Assembly: GCA_022842995.1 (NCBI GenBank)
Contig: JALHOM010000002.1
Coordinates: forward strand, 1 to 45,541
Source of the DNA: Candidatus Saccharimonadota bacterium
GTDB taxonomy: Bacteria > Patescibacteriota > Saccharimonadia > Saccharimonadales > 2-12-FULL-41-12
DNA: 45,541 bases
Direction of reading: 5' to 3'
Below the pieces are notes generated by a model. That model searched no databases. It worked only from the letters and a program-made list of their open reading frames with translations, and was not told the DNA's origin. Made by a program: the position numbers and the translations under genes. Shown in pieces: positions 23,724 through 31,929 of this stretch. Within the stretch, counting starts at the first letter, position 1; each line of letters starts with the position of its first letter.

Positions 23724-24119
23724 CTACACGGCTGCACGACGTAATTGCCTCATCCTATTAAAGAAACAATCTACATCTGTTTGGTCGTCTGCCCGAAGAA
23801 TCATACCGACAGGTATTCTCCGGTCGGGATCCGGGAAAGCATTAGCCTGAAGATCAGCAACATTACGCACAATCCTCCGACGGTGCACGGGATCGACTTG
23901 TCCCACGGCCAGGACATGTGGCGTAGTCCTAGCTAATATACCTAGCATTCGATTAACCTCTTTTTGCTGGTCGTAGTAAACAGTTGTCAGCTCTACCGGT
24001 GAACCGTTTGCTACTACACCATAAAAGCTAACTTCGGCTTCAGTTCTGCAGATAGTTCCATCCGTTTCCGGATAGAAGATAACTGCGTGCTCTACCCCTC
24101 TAAATGCCTTAAAACTCAT
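23724..24119 (-). CDS. orphan protein of unknown function
   Basis: The protein has 131 residues and is not recognised. It has no signal peptide or membrane helix. The first half looks like beta-strand sequence (HAVIFYPETDGTI, AEVSFYGVVANGSPVELTTVYYD) and the C-terminal half is Arg/Asp-rich (VDPVHRRRIVRNVADL, RMRQLRRAAV). AAGGAAAG lies four bases before the ATG, a strong ribosome site, and the promoter region contains a 9-bp dyad. This supports a real, regulated gene. It is isolated between ftsE and prfB by repeats on the upstream side. Confidence 0.6.
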   Translation of the reverse strand: MSFKAFRGVEHAVIFYPETDGTICRTEAEVSFYGVVANGSPVELTTVYYDQQKEVNRMLGILARTTPHVLAVGQVDPVHRRRIVRNVADLQANAFPDPDRRIPVGMILRADDQTDVDCFFNRMRQLRRAAV

Positions 24120-24129
24120 TTTCTTTCCT

Positions 24130-24158
24130 TATAATTAGTATTGTTTAGTCTAATTATA
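24130..24158 (-). promoter_or_regulatory. dyad at the promoter of the orphan gene
   Basis: TATAATTAG-N11-CTAATTATA is a perfect 9-bp inverted repeat between the probable -10 TATAAT (24153-24158) and the ribosome site. It is placed like an operator or a leader hairpin. The -35 box is not clear. Confidence 0.4.
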
Positions 24159-24247
24159 TAACTAACTAGCTCAATTTACTAAATTAGTGTCCTGAACTTA
24201 CGATGACCTTGATTTTACATTACTCATCTGATTGCCATAAGCAGTTC

Positions 24248-24275
24248 CACTTTTTGAACGATCGTTCAAAAAGTG
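24248..24275. repeat. 28-bp perfect palindrome
   Basis: The half-site CACTTTTTGAACGA is followed by its exact reverse complement, with centre CGATCG. The outer CACTTT/AAAGTG and the core ACGATCGT are shared with the 34-bp palindrome 25 bases away. It lies downstream of prfB on the minus strand. No T-run follows in either direction, so a simple terminator is unlikely. Confidence 0.85.
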
Positions 24276-24299
24276 TAGCAAAATTAAGGAGTTAGACGG

Positions 24300-24333
24300 T
24301 TTCACTTTGTTGACGATCGTCAACAAAGTGAAA
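24300..24333. repeat. 34-bp perfect palindrome
   Basis: The half-site TTTCACTTTGTTGACGA is followed by its exact reverse complement, again centred on CGATCG. As RNA it would be a 15-bp stem with a GAUC loop. Apart from the palindromes and the orphan gene's promoter, nothing else is seen in 24120-24417. Confidence 0.85.
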
Positions 24334-24417
24334 TACGGTTTTGGGAGGGTTTTAGAGCACTTGAGTTTAAGGGTTAAAGTTAAATACCATCAAGATTTCT
24401 CGTTTTTGACGGCAGGC

Positions 24418-25488
24418 TTATTGGGTTTCGAGGTAGGCGTCGATGAAGGGGTTGAGGTCTCCGGCCAAGACGGCTTCGGCGTTGGTTGTTTCGTGTCGAG
24501 TACGCAGATCTTTGACCATTGTATAAGGGTGCAGTACGTAACTTCGAATCTGGTTGCCCCACTCTGCGGACTGGTTTGGCCCTTTTATTTCGGCGAGCGA
24601 TTCTTTATGTTGCTCGATTTGGAGCTGGGCTAATTTTGAACGCAAAATAGTCATGGCTGTCTCTTTATTTTGGAGCTGCGAACGTTCGTTTTGAATACTA
24701 ACGACAATCCCCGTCGGCAAATGGGTTACTCGAACTGCCGAATCGGTCGTGTTCACGCTTTGACCACCTTTGCCTCCTGAGCGAAAAACATCAATCTTGA
24801 GATCGGTCTCATCTATCGGAACGTCCTCGGGAGCATCTACTTTTGGCAACACTTCAACCTTGGCGAAACTGGTCTGTCGTTTGGCATCTGCATTGTACGG
24901 GCTCAAGCGAACAAGTCGATGAACGCCGTGCTCGGCTTTTAATTTCCCGTATGCATGGGAGCCAGAAAATTCTAATGACGCGCTTTTAATGCCAGCTTCT
25001 TCTCCGGGCGAATCTTCGATATGCACCACTTTCATGCTCGCCGTCTCGCCCCAGCGGGTATACATTCTGAGTAACATCTCTGCCCAATCCTGGGCATCAG
25101 TCCCGCCTGCCCCCGCATGAATACTCAAAATAGCATCATGATCATCATACGGACCACTGTAGCGGAGCTCTTTTTTAAGGGCGCTAAAACGCGATTCCAA
25201 GAGAGGAATTTGATTCATTATTTCTTTTTCTAGGCTTTGGTCGTTCAGTGAAACAAGTTCTTTGAGCTCAAGAATGTCTTTTGAAATTGCGTTCCACGGT
25301 TCAACTTGCGAACTAAGCTGGTTGATCTGCTGCATGATATCGCTGGCGCGACGATTATCGTCCCAAAAGCCCGGTTCTTGCGACTGCTCAGTAAGCTCAT
25401 GGAGTGTCTCGGTTTTTTGGGCAATAGCAAGCCTGTCCGTGGCTTCACGAACTGACACTTCAAGTTCATTCAATGTTTCAAGATACAT
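24418..25488 (-). CDS. prfB: peptide chain release factor 2
   Basis: RF2 ends translation at UGA and UAA. In its 356 residues, the GGQ motif (SGGKGGQSVNTTDSAVRVTHLPTG region) that triggers peptide release is intact, as is GAGGTDAQDWAEMLLRMY. The stop-codon recognition tripeptide, normally SPF, reads SPY at residues 196-198 (codons at 24895-24903). The reading frame is continuous from ATG 25486-25488, so the autoregulatory +1 frameshift used by many prfB genes is absent. Three tandem TAGAAAT words lie in the 5' leader. Confidence 0.95.
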   Translation of the reverse strand: MYLETLNELEVSVREATDRLAIAQKTETLHELTEQSQEPGFWDDNRRASDIMQQINQLSSQVEPWNAISKDILELKELVSLNDQSLEKEIMNQIPLLESRFSALKKELRYSGPYDDHDAILSIHAGAGGTDAQDWAEMLLRMYTRWGETASMKVVHIEDSPGEEAGIKSASLEFSGSHAYGKLKAEHGVHRLVRLSPYNADAKRQTSFAKVEVLPKVDAPEDVPIDETDLKIDVFRSGGKGGQSVNTTDSAVRVTHLPTGIVVSIQNERSQLQNKETAMTILRSKLAQLQIEQHKESLAEIKGPNQSAEWGNQIRSYVLHPYTMVKDLRTRHETTNAEAVLAGDLNPFIDAYLETQ

Positions 25489-25503
25489 ACTCAGTCAACT
25501 CGA

Positions 25504-25524
25504 ATTTCTAATTTCTAATTTCTA
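25504..25524. repeat. three tandem 7-bp words
   Basis: ATTTCTA occurs three times in a row between prfB and the M16 peptidase gene. Very similar tandem words (TTTCTAG) flank a hairpin at 38758-38805. Confidence 0.7.
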
Positions 25525-25534
25525 CTAAAGTATA

Positions 25535-26821
25535 TCAGTTCCAGAGTGACTTAAGCTGATCTGTCAGCGTATCTACTTCGCCGGCAGCAGGGTTTCCCAA
25601 AACGCCAAGTCCCCAAACATTTTCAGCGAACAGCTGGCGTGCACCTTCGGTTATCCTGGTCTTAGTGACGGCTTTTATGCGGTCAGGTAATTCCTGGTAA
25701 TTAATGTACGTGTCGTCAAAAAAGTACTGCGATGAGTAGTAATTTGCCATGCCCATAACCGTCTGGTAGCCCCGCTGGTAACCGCCCAGTCGACGCTGCT
25801 TGGCGGTATCGATCTCTTCTTTGGTGAGTTTGCCGTCAAAGATTTCGCGGAGCTGGGTGATCATGATGTCAAATAGCGCATGCGCATTATCCGGTCGGAC
25901 TTGCGCGCCAAACCACCAGTTCGTACTCGATAGATCATAGCCAACTCCAGAGCTCATACTATAGACCAAACCACGCTCACGTGCGGTGCCCAATATTCTT
26001 GAATACAGTGTTTCGGTAAGCATACTGTTAAGCAAACCCATGGCTGCCAGTTCGTCCGGGCTCATCCTGCGTCGCAAAAATGTATCAAAGTAAAAATAAT
26101 AGTTATCAACCGTTTTGTTTCTGATAATCATCGGTTTTTTGAGGGTTGATGGGGTCTCAAGTGGCAGATCTTTTCGACCGTCGCCTTTCGGAAGCTCCAT
26201 CGATTCAAACATTTCTTTTATCTGCGCCCTGCGAGTCGCGGTAATTTTACCCGCGATAACAAACCGCATATTACTGAGCGTATGTGTAGTCTTGTAATGG
26301 CGCTTAATGTCTTCGATCGTAACATTATTCATTAACTTCAAGCGCTCTTTGTCGGTAACACTAAAGAAGCCATACGCTTCACGAAGGGCGATACTTAAGT
26401 GCCTAAAGTGATTATTCGAGCGGGCCGTCAACTCCTCGCGAACATTGCCTACTTCTGCAGCAAATTCATCTTCTAAGAATAGTGGTTGCGAAATAGCGAC
26501 AACCAACCATTCGAGAATTCGTTGCCACTCAAAGTCAGCACATTCGGCTTCGTAAATTATGTCATGAGTTCCGGTGGAGGCGTTACAATAGCCACCGTTT
26601 TTCTCGAACTCCGCCTGGAATTGTCGGGCCTTCGGAATTTTTTTATTTGCGCCAAGGAGCAAGTGCTCCATAATATGTGGAGCTTCCCAAATATCCCGTG
26701 CTACCAAATACTCGCCTGCCCTAAAATTTATTTCAAAAGACATGACCGAAGCATCGGGAACATTAACTAACAACCCCCGCGCTCCATTTTTTAACCTAAT
26801 TTCTGATACTTTGTGTTTCAT
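25535..26821 (-). CDS. M16-family zinc metallopeptidase
   Basis: The protein has 428 residues. The inverted zinc motif HIMEH (HxxEH, near residue 45) lies in EAPHIMEHLLLGANKK. The third ligand Glu is expected in EVGNVREELTARSNN about 75 residues later. The C-terminal half is the inactive-like second M16 domain (RERGLVYSMSSGVGYD, then ITQLREIFDGKLTKEEIDTAKQR). M16 enzymes cut small or unfolded peptides. No signal peptide is seen, so it is probably cytoplasmic. It lies between secA and prfB, separated from secA by a long hairpin element. Confidence 0.92.
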   Translation of the reverse strand: MKHKVSEIRLKNGARGLLVNVPDASVMSFEINFRAGEYLVARDIWEAPHIMEHLLLGANKKIPKARQFQAEFEKNGGYCNASTGTHDIIYEAECADFEWQRILEWLVVAISQPLFLEDEFAAEVGNVREELTARSNNHFRHLSIALREAYGFFSVTDKERLKLMNNVTIEDIKRHYKTTHTLSNMRFVIAGKITATRRAQIKEMFESMELPKGDGRKDLPLETPSTLKKPMIIRNKTVDNYYFYFDTFLRRRMSPDELAAMGLLNSMLTETLYSRILGTARERGLVYSMSSGVGYDLSSTNWWFGAQVRPDNAHALFDIMITQLREIFDGKLTKEEIDTAKQRRLGGYQRGYQTVMGMANYYSSQYFFDDTYINYQELPDRIKAVTKTRITEGARQLFAENVWGLGVLGNPAAGEVDTLTDQLKSLWN

Positions 26822-26843
26822 AGTTATTCATCCCACACAGACT

Positions 26844-26972
26844 GTCAGAAATTCGGAGAATAGTTTAGTTTGATCAAATACTCGAGCACAAAGTCCGAGC
26901 CGTACTTAACGTACAGTGAGGATTTTTGACGCAGAGTTTTGTTCAAAATAAGCATTCTTCCGAAATTCTGAC
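26844..26972. repeat. long imperfect hairpin after secA (copy 2 of the shared-tip element)
   Basis: The arm at 26844-26861 (GTCAGAAATTCGGAGAAT) pairs with 26954-26972, with one mismatch and one bulge. Inner segments around 26868-26899 and 26915-26946 also pair. The tip block GAGCCGTACTTAACGTAC (26897-26914) matches the element upstream of rpmA at 16 of 18 bases, and CGCAGA follows at a similar distance in both. It abuts the secA stop codon. Confidence 0.75.
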
Positions 26973-29572
26973 TACTTGCGACCCTTCTTCCGCCGCTGCC
27001 TCTCCGCCTTTCGGCTCTTCCGTCGCTTATCGGCAACCTTCTTCTTGCTGACAGCTTCCTGGACTTCTGTTTTGAAGTCGGCTTCGTGAAATTCCTCGGC
27101 CTCAATAATCTTGTCGGCGTTATCGACAGACTTTCTTGCGGCTTTCGTAAGCTCGGTCTCAACTGATTTGTTGAGTTCACCAGCTTCAAGCGGTCGAGCA
27201 TGGAACAGTGCACGCACAACATCGTGCCGTAAATTAATCTGCATTTTCAAGAACACTTGTTGGGACTGACGACGGTATTCTACTAATGGATCTCGCTGAC
27301 CGACCGACATCCAACCGATACCTTCACGAAGGTGTTGCATGTTTTCCAGGTGTTGCATCCAGTAATTATCGAGGGTCTGAAGATAGATATCGCGCTCAAC
27401 TTTTCGCAAAATCTCTTCGCCAAAACGCTCCTCTTGATCCTTGTATAGTTCATGTGCTTCGCTCTTGAGCTGTTTTTCGAAACTGTGCGCAGGTGAGTCA
27501 AATAACGTATCAAGTGTTGCTTCATCGAACGGGAAAACAGATGTAATCATTTCTTCGTAATGTTCTGAGGTCGACTCTGGCGAATTAGCCAGATCGATAG
27601 CCTCAGAATCAATAAATTCATTAACGCGCTTACTGATATCCGCATGCTTCAAAATCTCCGAGCGCATACTATAAGTGGCCCTACGATGTCGGTTCATAAC
27701 ATCGTCGTACTTAACCACTTCTTTACGTGCATCATAATTAAAGCCTTCAATCTTTTTTTGCGAAGCTTCAAGACTACGACTAATAACGCGGTTTTCAATC
27801 GGCGTTTCGTCGTCTACTTTAAGTCGATTCATGACGCGTCCAATCCGATCGCCGCCAAAAATGCGCATCAAATCATCTTCAGTAGAAACGAAGAAACGAC
27901 TAGCTCCTGGGTCACCCTGTCGACCGGCACGTCCTCGCAACTGATTATCGATTCGGCGAGATTCGTGTCGCTCAGATCCGATAACGAACAATCCGCCAGC
28001 TTTTTTGGCGGCTTCGTCGAGCACGATATCGGTACCGCGACCAGCGATGTTGGTAGCCAGCGTGACAGCTCCCTTTTGGCCGGCCTTCGCGATAATGGCA
28101 GCCTCACGCTCGTTGTTTTTTGCGTTGAGCATTTGGTGAGGGATACCAGCTTTTTTGAGCTGAGTACTCAAAATCTCGTTTTTAGCAATCGAAGCAGTTC
28201 CTATAAGAACTGGTTGACCTTTTTTGTGCAGATCCTTTACATCATCAATGATTGCCTTGAACTTGCCAGCCTCACTCCGGTAAATTCGATCGGGATGATC
28301 AGTGCGAGCGAGCGGTCGGTTCGGCGGGATCTCAAGGACACTCAACTTGTAGACTTGATGAAATTCCTCGGCTTCAGTGCTGGCCGTACCGGTCATGCCG
28401 GATAATTTGTCGTAGAGACGGAAATAATTCTGGAAACTGATTGTTGCGAGGGTCATCGACTCTTCTTGAATCTCAATTCCCTCTTTGGCTTCAATTGCTT
28501 GATGTAATCCCTCGTTATAACGGCGACCCTTCAACAATCGACCGGTAAACTCATCGACAATAACAGCCTCACCATCTACAGTGACCACGTAATCTTTATC
28601 GCGCTTGAATAATGCCTGGGCCTTTAACGCTTGTTCAAGATGATACAGTGTTCGAATATTATTAGGCGAATAAAGATTTGTCATGCCGAGCACTTTCTCG
28701 ACTTGATCGATACCCTCATTGGTTAAGGTGACTGCTTTTCGCTTCTCATCTTTAACATAATGTGTCTTTTCTTGCAGACCGCGAACGACTTTAGCAAATT
28801 GCTGATAGGCCGTACCACTCGCGCTCGATGGCGCAGAGATAATAAGCGGGGTTCGAGCTTCGTCGATCAAAATAGAGTCTACCTCGTCAACGATTGCAAA
28901 ATTCAAATCTCGCTGACGAAGTTGTTCGACCTCTCGAACCATGTTGTCGCGAAGATAATCGAACCCGAATTCGTTGTTGGTGCCATATGTAATATCGGCA
29001 TTGTAAGCTTCTTGTCGAGTGCACGGCTTAAGCACTTTTAGCCGGGGGTCATCGTGGTCGGTATTGTTATAGTCTTTGTCGAAAATAAATGATTCTTCGG
29101 CAATGATCACACCTACACTAAGGCCTAAAAAGTCATATATCTTCCCCATCCAGGCGGCGTCACGCTGAGCAAGATAGTCGTTTACGGTAACGACGTGGAC
29201 ACCTTTGCCGCTCAGGGCGTTGAGATACACCGGAGCAGTTGCTACCAAAGTCTTACCTTCACCGGTCTTCATTTCGGCAACGTTCCCTTCATGGAGGGCC
29301 ATTCCACCAATCAACTGCACATCAAAATGGCGCATTTTCATAACGCGCGATGACGCCTCGCGAACTACTGCAAAAGCATCGGGCAAAATTTTATCCAACG
29401 ACTCTTTTTCGAGACGCTTTTTTAATTCGTCGGTCTGTTTCTTTAGCGAGGAATCTGAAAGTTTCTTGTATTTATCTTCAAGTTTATTGATATCTGAAAC
29501 GCGTTTTTTAAGTCGTTTCAGGGTACGGATCTGAGGATCAGCAAGTGCACGCTTTAGGACCTTATTTTTCAT
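26972..29572 (-). CDS. secA: protein translocase ATPase SecA
   Basis: SecA drives preprotein export through SecYEG. In its 866 residues, Walker A (MKTGEGKTL), the DEAD-like box (VDEVDSILIDEARTPLIIS), the GTASIAKNE motif of the second helicase domain and RIDNQLRGRAGRQGDPGASRF are all present. The C-terminus is a basic Lys/Arg tail (residues about 840-866) without the Cys/His zinc motif of E. coli SecA. The start is ATG at 29570-29572. It is preceded by hpf and followed directly by the long hairpin repeat. Confidence 0.98.
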   Translation of the reverse strand: MKNKVLKRALADPQIRTLKRLKKRVSDINKLEDKYKKLSDSSLKKQTDELKKRLEKESLDKILPDAFAVVREASSRVMKMRHFDVQLIGGMALHEGNVAEMKTGEGKTLVATAPVYLNALSGKGVHVVTVNDYLAQRDAAWMGKIYDFLGLSVGVIIAEESFIFDKDYNNTDHDDPRLKVLKPCTRQEAYNADITYGTNNEFGFDYLRDNMVREVEQLRQRDLNFAIVDEVDSILIDEARTPLIISAPSSASGTAYQQFAKVVRGLQEKTHYVKDEKRKAVTLTNEGIDQVEKVLGMTNLYSPNNIRTLYHLEQALKAQALFKRDKDYVVTVDGEAVIVDEFTGRLLKGRRYNEGLHQAIEAKEGIEIQEESMTLATISFQNYFRLYDKLSGMTGTASTEAEEFHQVYKLSVLEIPPNRPLARTDHPDRIYRSEAGKFKAIIDDVKDLHKKGQPVLIGTASIAKNEILSTQLKKAGIPHQMLNAKNNEREAAIIAKAGQKGAVTLATNIAGRGTDIVLDEAAKKAGGLFVIGSERHESRRIDNQLRGRAGRQGDPGASRFFVSTEDDLMRIFGGDRIGRVMNRLKVDDETPIENRVISRSLEASQKKIEGFNYDARKEVVKYDDVMNRHRRATYSMRSEILKHADISKRVNEFIDSEAIDLANSPESTSEHYEEMITSVFPFDEATLDTLFDSPAHSFEKQLKSEAHELYKDQEERFGEEILRKVERDIYLQTLDNYWMQHLENMQHLREGIGWMSVGQRDPLVEYRRQSQQVFLKMQINLRHDVVRALFHARPLEAGELNKSVETELTKAARKSVDNADKIIEAEEFHEADFKTEVQEAVSKKKVADKRRKSRKAERQRRKKGRK

Positions 29573-29736
29573 AGCAATTACAAATTACTCCCTGGAGGTA
29601 AGATTTTCTAGACAATGTCTATTGTAACCTACTTGCCAGTAGTTAACAAAGGTGTTTTATGGTGATTTTTACGCAACTATTACTCGACGATCCGAGCTCT
29701 ACAGCTTCTACATAATTAGACCCCGCAAGCAACGGG

Positions 29737-30114
29737 CTACATAACACCTTCAGAAGAAACGCTTCTTTTGAGCCTAGATATAACGCGCCTATCAAAACGA
29801 GCTGAAGAATGAAGGTCCTTATAACGCTTTAGCTGATTTTTTAAATTATCTTCTACTTCATCAATAGCTGCCAGCAGACCCGTCGATTTACGATGTGCCG
29901 TCAGGGTACTTTTAGGCATTTTCATGATAACTTCGCATTCAAATGTTTTTTTGTCTTTGGATTTCCCCTCTTTTAATTTAACGTCTACAAAAGTACTTTC
30001 ACGCGCGGCTCTCGGAATATATTTTTCGAGGCCACCAATTTTCCTTTTGACATAGCTACGCGCATTGTCTGTTAATTGGCTGTGTACTCCACTAATTTGT
30101 AGATTGTTAATCAT
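29737..30114 (-). CDS. hpf: ribosome hibernation promoting factor, short form
   Basis: HPF/YfiA-type proteins bind the small ribosomal subunit and inactivate ribosomes in slow growth. The 125 residues begin MINNLQISGVHSQLTDNARSY and include KIGGLEKYIPRA, the family's beta-alpha core. The length matches the short form without the C-terminal dimerisation domain of long HPF. The strong site AAGGAG is nine bases before the ATG and lies in the loop of a hairpin at the expected 5' end. It lies upstream of secA, as in many bacteria. Confidence 0.9.
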   Translation of the reverse strand: MINNLQISGVHSQLTDNARSYVKRKIGGLEKYIPRAARESTFVDVKLKEGKSKDKKTFECEVIMKMPKSTLTAHRKSTGLLAAIDEVEDNLKNQLKRYKDLHSSARFDRRVISRLKRSVSSEGVM

Positions 30115-30117
30115 GCG

Positions 30118-30155
30118 GTGGAACTCCTTATGTTAGTTTCCACTAATGTATTATA
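30118..30155 (-). promoter_or_regulatory. hpf -10 box and 5' hairpin presenting the ribosome site
   Basis: A perfect TATAAT (30150-30155) predicts a transcript starting near 30143. That is where GTGGAA-N14-TTCCAC (30118-30143) forms a stem whose loop carries AAGGAG. The hairpin would sit at the extreme 5' end and just before the start codon. Confidence 0.5.
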
Positions 30156-30226
30156 GGCTCCTTCGGCGTAGTAAAATACGGTGAGAATTATCACACTTTG
30201 TTAATCAAACTAACCCATTTATTTCA

Positions 30227-30587
30227 ATGTTCGACAAAATACTTCTTAAAATCGTCAACGACAAAACTCGCGTCGCCATAAATGATGACCTGCAGCCGCG
30301 AGATACTCTTTGCGGGTACAGCTTCGTTCATTCACCGGATAGCAACTATCTCGTGGTGATTTTTCCGTACTGGTCGAGTTCGGCTTTTTCGCTCAATGAG
30401 CAAAATTTGTGAATACTACAAATCTATCGGTTGCAGCTCGTTAACCTTTGATTTGCACCAGAATTACATGCAAGCAAACATCGATTTTGTAATTGAGACT
30501 TATCAGTTTTTATCTGAGACTTTAGCCCATGAAATTACTAAACTTTGCGAGAAGCACCGTTTTGATTGCGTAAAATCAATCGGCTAG
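30227..30587 (+). pseudogene. possible small gene broken by a frameshift
   Basis: Two overlapping plus-strand frames (30227-30412 and 30396-30587) join into one plausible protein of about 120 residues if one base is skipped near 30401. The sequence then runs SAFSLNE directly into KICEYYKSIGCSSLTFDLHQ. The last stop shares CTAG with the convergent serS stop, as real convergent genes often do. No ribosome site is visible for either part. The family is not recognised. Alternatives are two tiny genes or no gene. Confidence 0.35.
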
Positions 30588-31885
30588 ATCAGTTCACGAC
30601 CCCCAAGATATGGGCGCAGGACCTCTGGGACTATGACGTCGCCTTCTGGAGTTTGGAAGTTTTCTAAAATAGCAATCAACGGTCTCTGAGAAAAAGCAGT
30701 AGCGTCGTTGGTATGAAGTAGCTCAATCTTGCCGTCTTTTCGGCGCAAGCGTGTCTGCATTCCGCGAGCTTGATAGTCGGTAATATAGTCAGCAGTATGT
30801 GTTTCTCGATACATCCCTTGACTAGGTATCCAGGCATTGATGTCGACGCCCTTGGCGTTTGGACGCCCGATATCTGCCGTGCACTTTTCCAGCACCTGGA
30901 ACGGCAACCCGAGCTTCGTCATGAGATACTCTTGGATTGCAACCATTAATAGATGTTCATCGAGCGACGATTCTGGCGTCGTAAAACTCTCCATTTCAAG
31001 CTTGTTGAACTGGTGTAATCTAAAGAAACCTTCGGCGTCTTTGCCGTACGTTCCAGCCTCTTTACGAAATGCAGTCGTATAACCAACGTAACGAATCGGA
31101 AGATCTGATTCGTCTAAAATTTCTTTGTAATAAATCGGCGCGATGGTGTGTTCGGCGCTGGCATTCATCCAGAGATCTTCGTCTTCTAATTTGTACGTTT
31201 GTTCTTCTTTATTCAGACGTCCGGTAGCTTCAAATATTTCTTTTTTAGCTGCCGCTGGTGGCAAAATTGGCATGAACGGCTTATCCGAAACATTCAAGTT
31301 GTTTTCGGCAATTAGTTGCCTCAGGATCTCTTGGTCGCTCACAACACTCAAGCCAAACTGCCATAAGGCAAATTCGAGTCTCACAAGATCGCCCTTCAGA
31401 TACACAAACCGCGCACCAGCGATCTTGCTACCCCGTTCTTTATCGAGCCAGCCCTTGGCTTCGGCAATTTCGGCGTGATTTTTTATCTCAAAATCAAACT
31501 GGGGCGGCTCACCGATAGTCCTTATCACGACATTTTGATCCTCTGTTTCGCCAACAGGCACCATGTCTAGCGGCATATTCGGCACGGACTTGAGAAGAGT
31601 CAGCCACTCGTTTTCGCACGTTTCCAAATATCCTTCACGTTCAGCGAGTTCAACCTTAACTCTTTTTCCTTCCTCGATTGCAGCCGGGTCTGGTTTGCCG
31701 CCAGACTGCTTCATTTTATCGGCAATTTCGTTACGCTGAGCGCGCAGGGTCTCGACCGTCTGAAGGAGTTCACGTCGTTGCCCATCAAGCAGGAGAAGCT
31801 TCTCTACGTCAATATCGTAGCCCTTTTGTTTTGACTTTTCTTTTACTAAATCCGGGTGGTCCCGCACATACTGAATATCTATCAT
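30584..31885 (-). CDS. serS: seryl-tRNA synthetase
   Basis: It charges tRNA-Ser and is a class II enzyme of 433 residues. The N-terminal coiled-coil arm (about 28-100, EKLLLLDGQRRELLQTVETL) contacts the tRNA long arm. Motif 2 (TAFRKEAGTYGKDAEGFFRLHQFNKLE) and motif 3 near the C-terminus (IAILENFQTPEGDVIVPEVL, in place of the usual GxGxxR-rich strand) fit SerRS. The start is ATG at 31883-31885 (MIDIQYVRDHPDLV, the usual SerRS opening). Confidence 0.97.
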   Translation of the reverse strand: MIDIQYVRDHPDLVKEKSKQKGYDIDVEKLLLLDGQRRELLQTVETLRAQRNEIADKMKQSGGKPDPAAIEEGKRVKVELAEREGYLETCENEWLTLLKSVPNMPLDMVPVGETEDQNVVIRTIGEPPQFDFEIKNHAEIAEAKGWLDKERGSKIAGARFVYLKGDLVRLEFALWQFGLSVVSDQEILRQLIAENNLNVSDKPFMPILPPAAAKKEIFEATGRLNKEEQTYKLEDEDLWMNASAEHTIAPIYYKEILDESDLPIRYVGYTTAFRKEAGTYGKDAEGFFRLHQFNKLEMESFTTPESSLDEHLLMVAIQEYLMTKLGLPFQVLEKCTADIGRPNAKGVDINAWIPSQGMYRETHTADYITDYQARGMQTRLRRKDGKIELLHTNDATAFSQRPLIAILENFQTPEGDVIVPEVLRPYLGGRELI

Positions 31886-31929
31886 ATATAAAAGTATAAA
31901 CTACAGATTAACGTTCCAAAAAATATACT

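Noticed and set aside
24248-24333. Simple Rho-independent terminators of prfB
   Set aside because: The palindromes are longer than needed, have no T-run on either strand, and come as a related pair.
25410-25488. Programmed +1 frameshift in prfB
   Set aside because: The frame is continuous from ATG and shows no CTT TGA site; the N-terminus already matches the family.
27644-28405. 253-codon plus-strand ORF
   Set aside because: It lies wholly antisense to the conserved core of secA and does not resemble a protein family; a codon-bias shadow.
29700-29740. Terminator between hpf and secA
   Set aside because: Only a 4-bp CCCG/CGGG stem without a T-run; not convincing.
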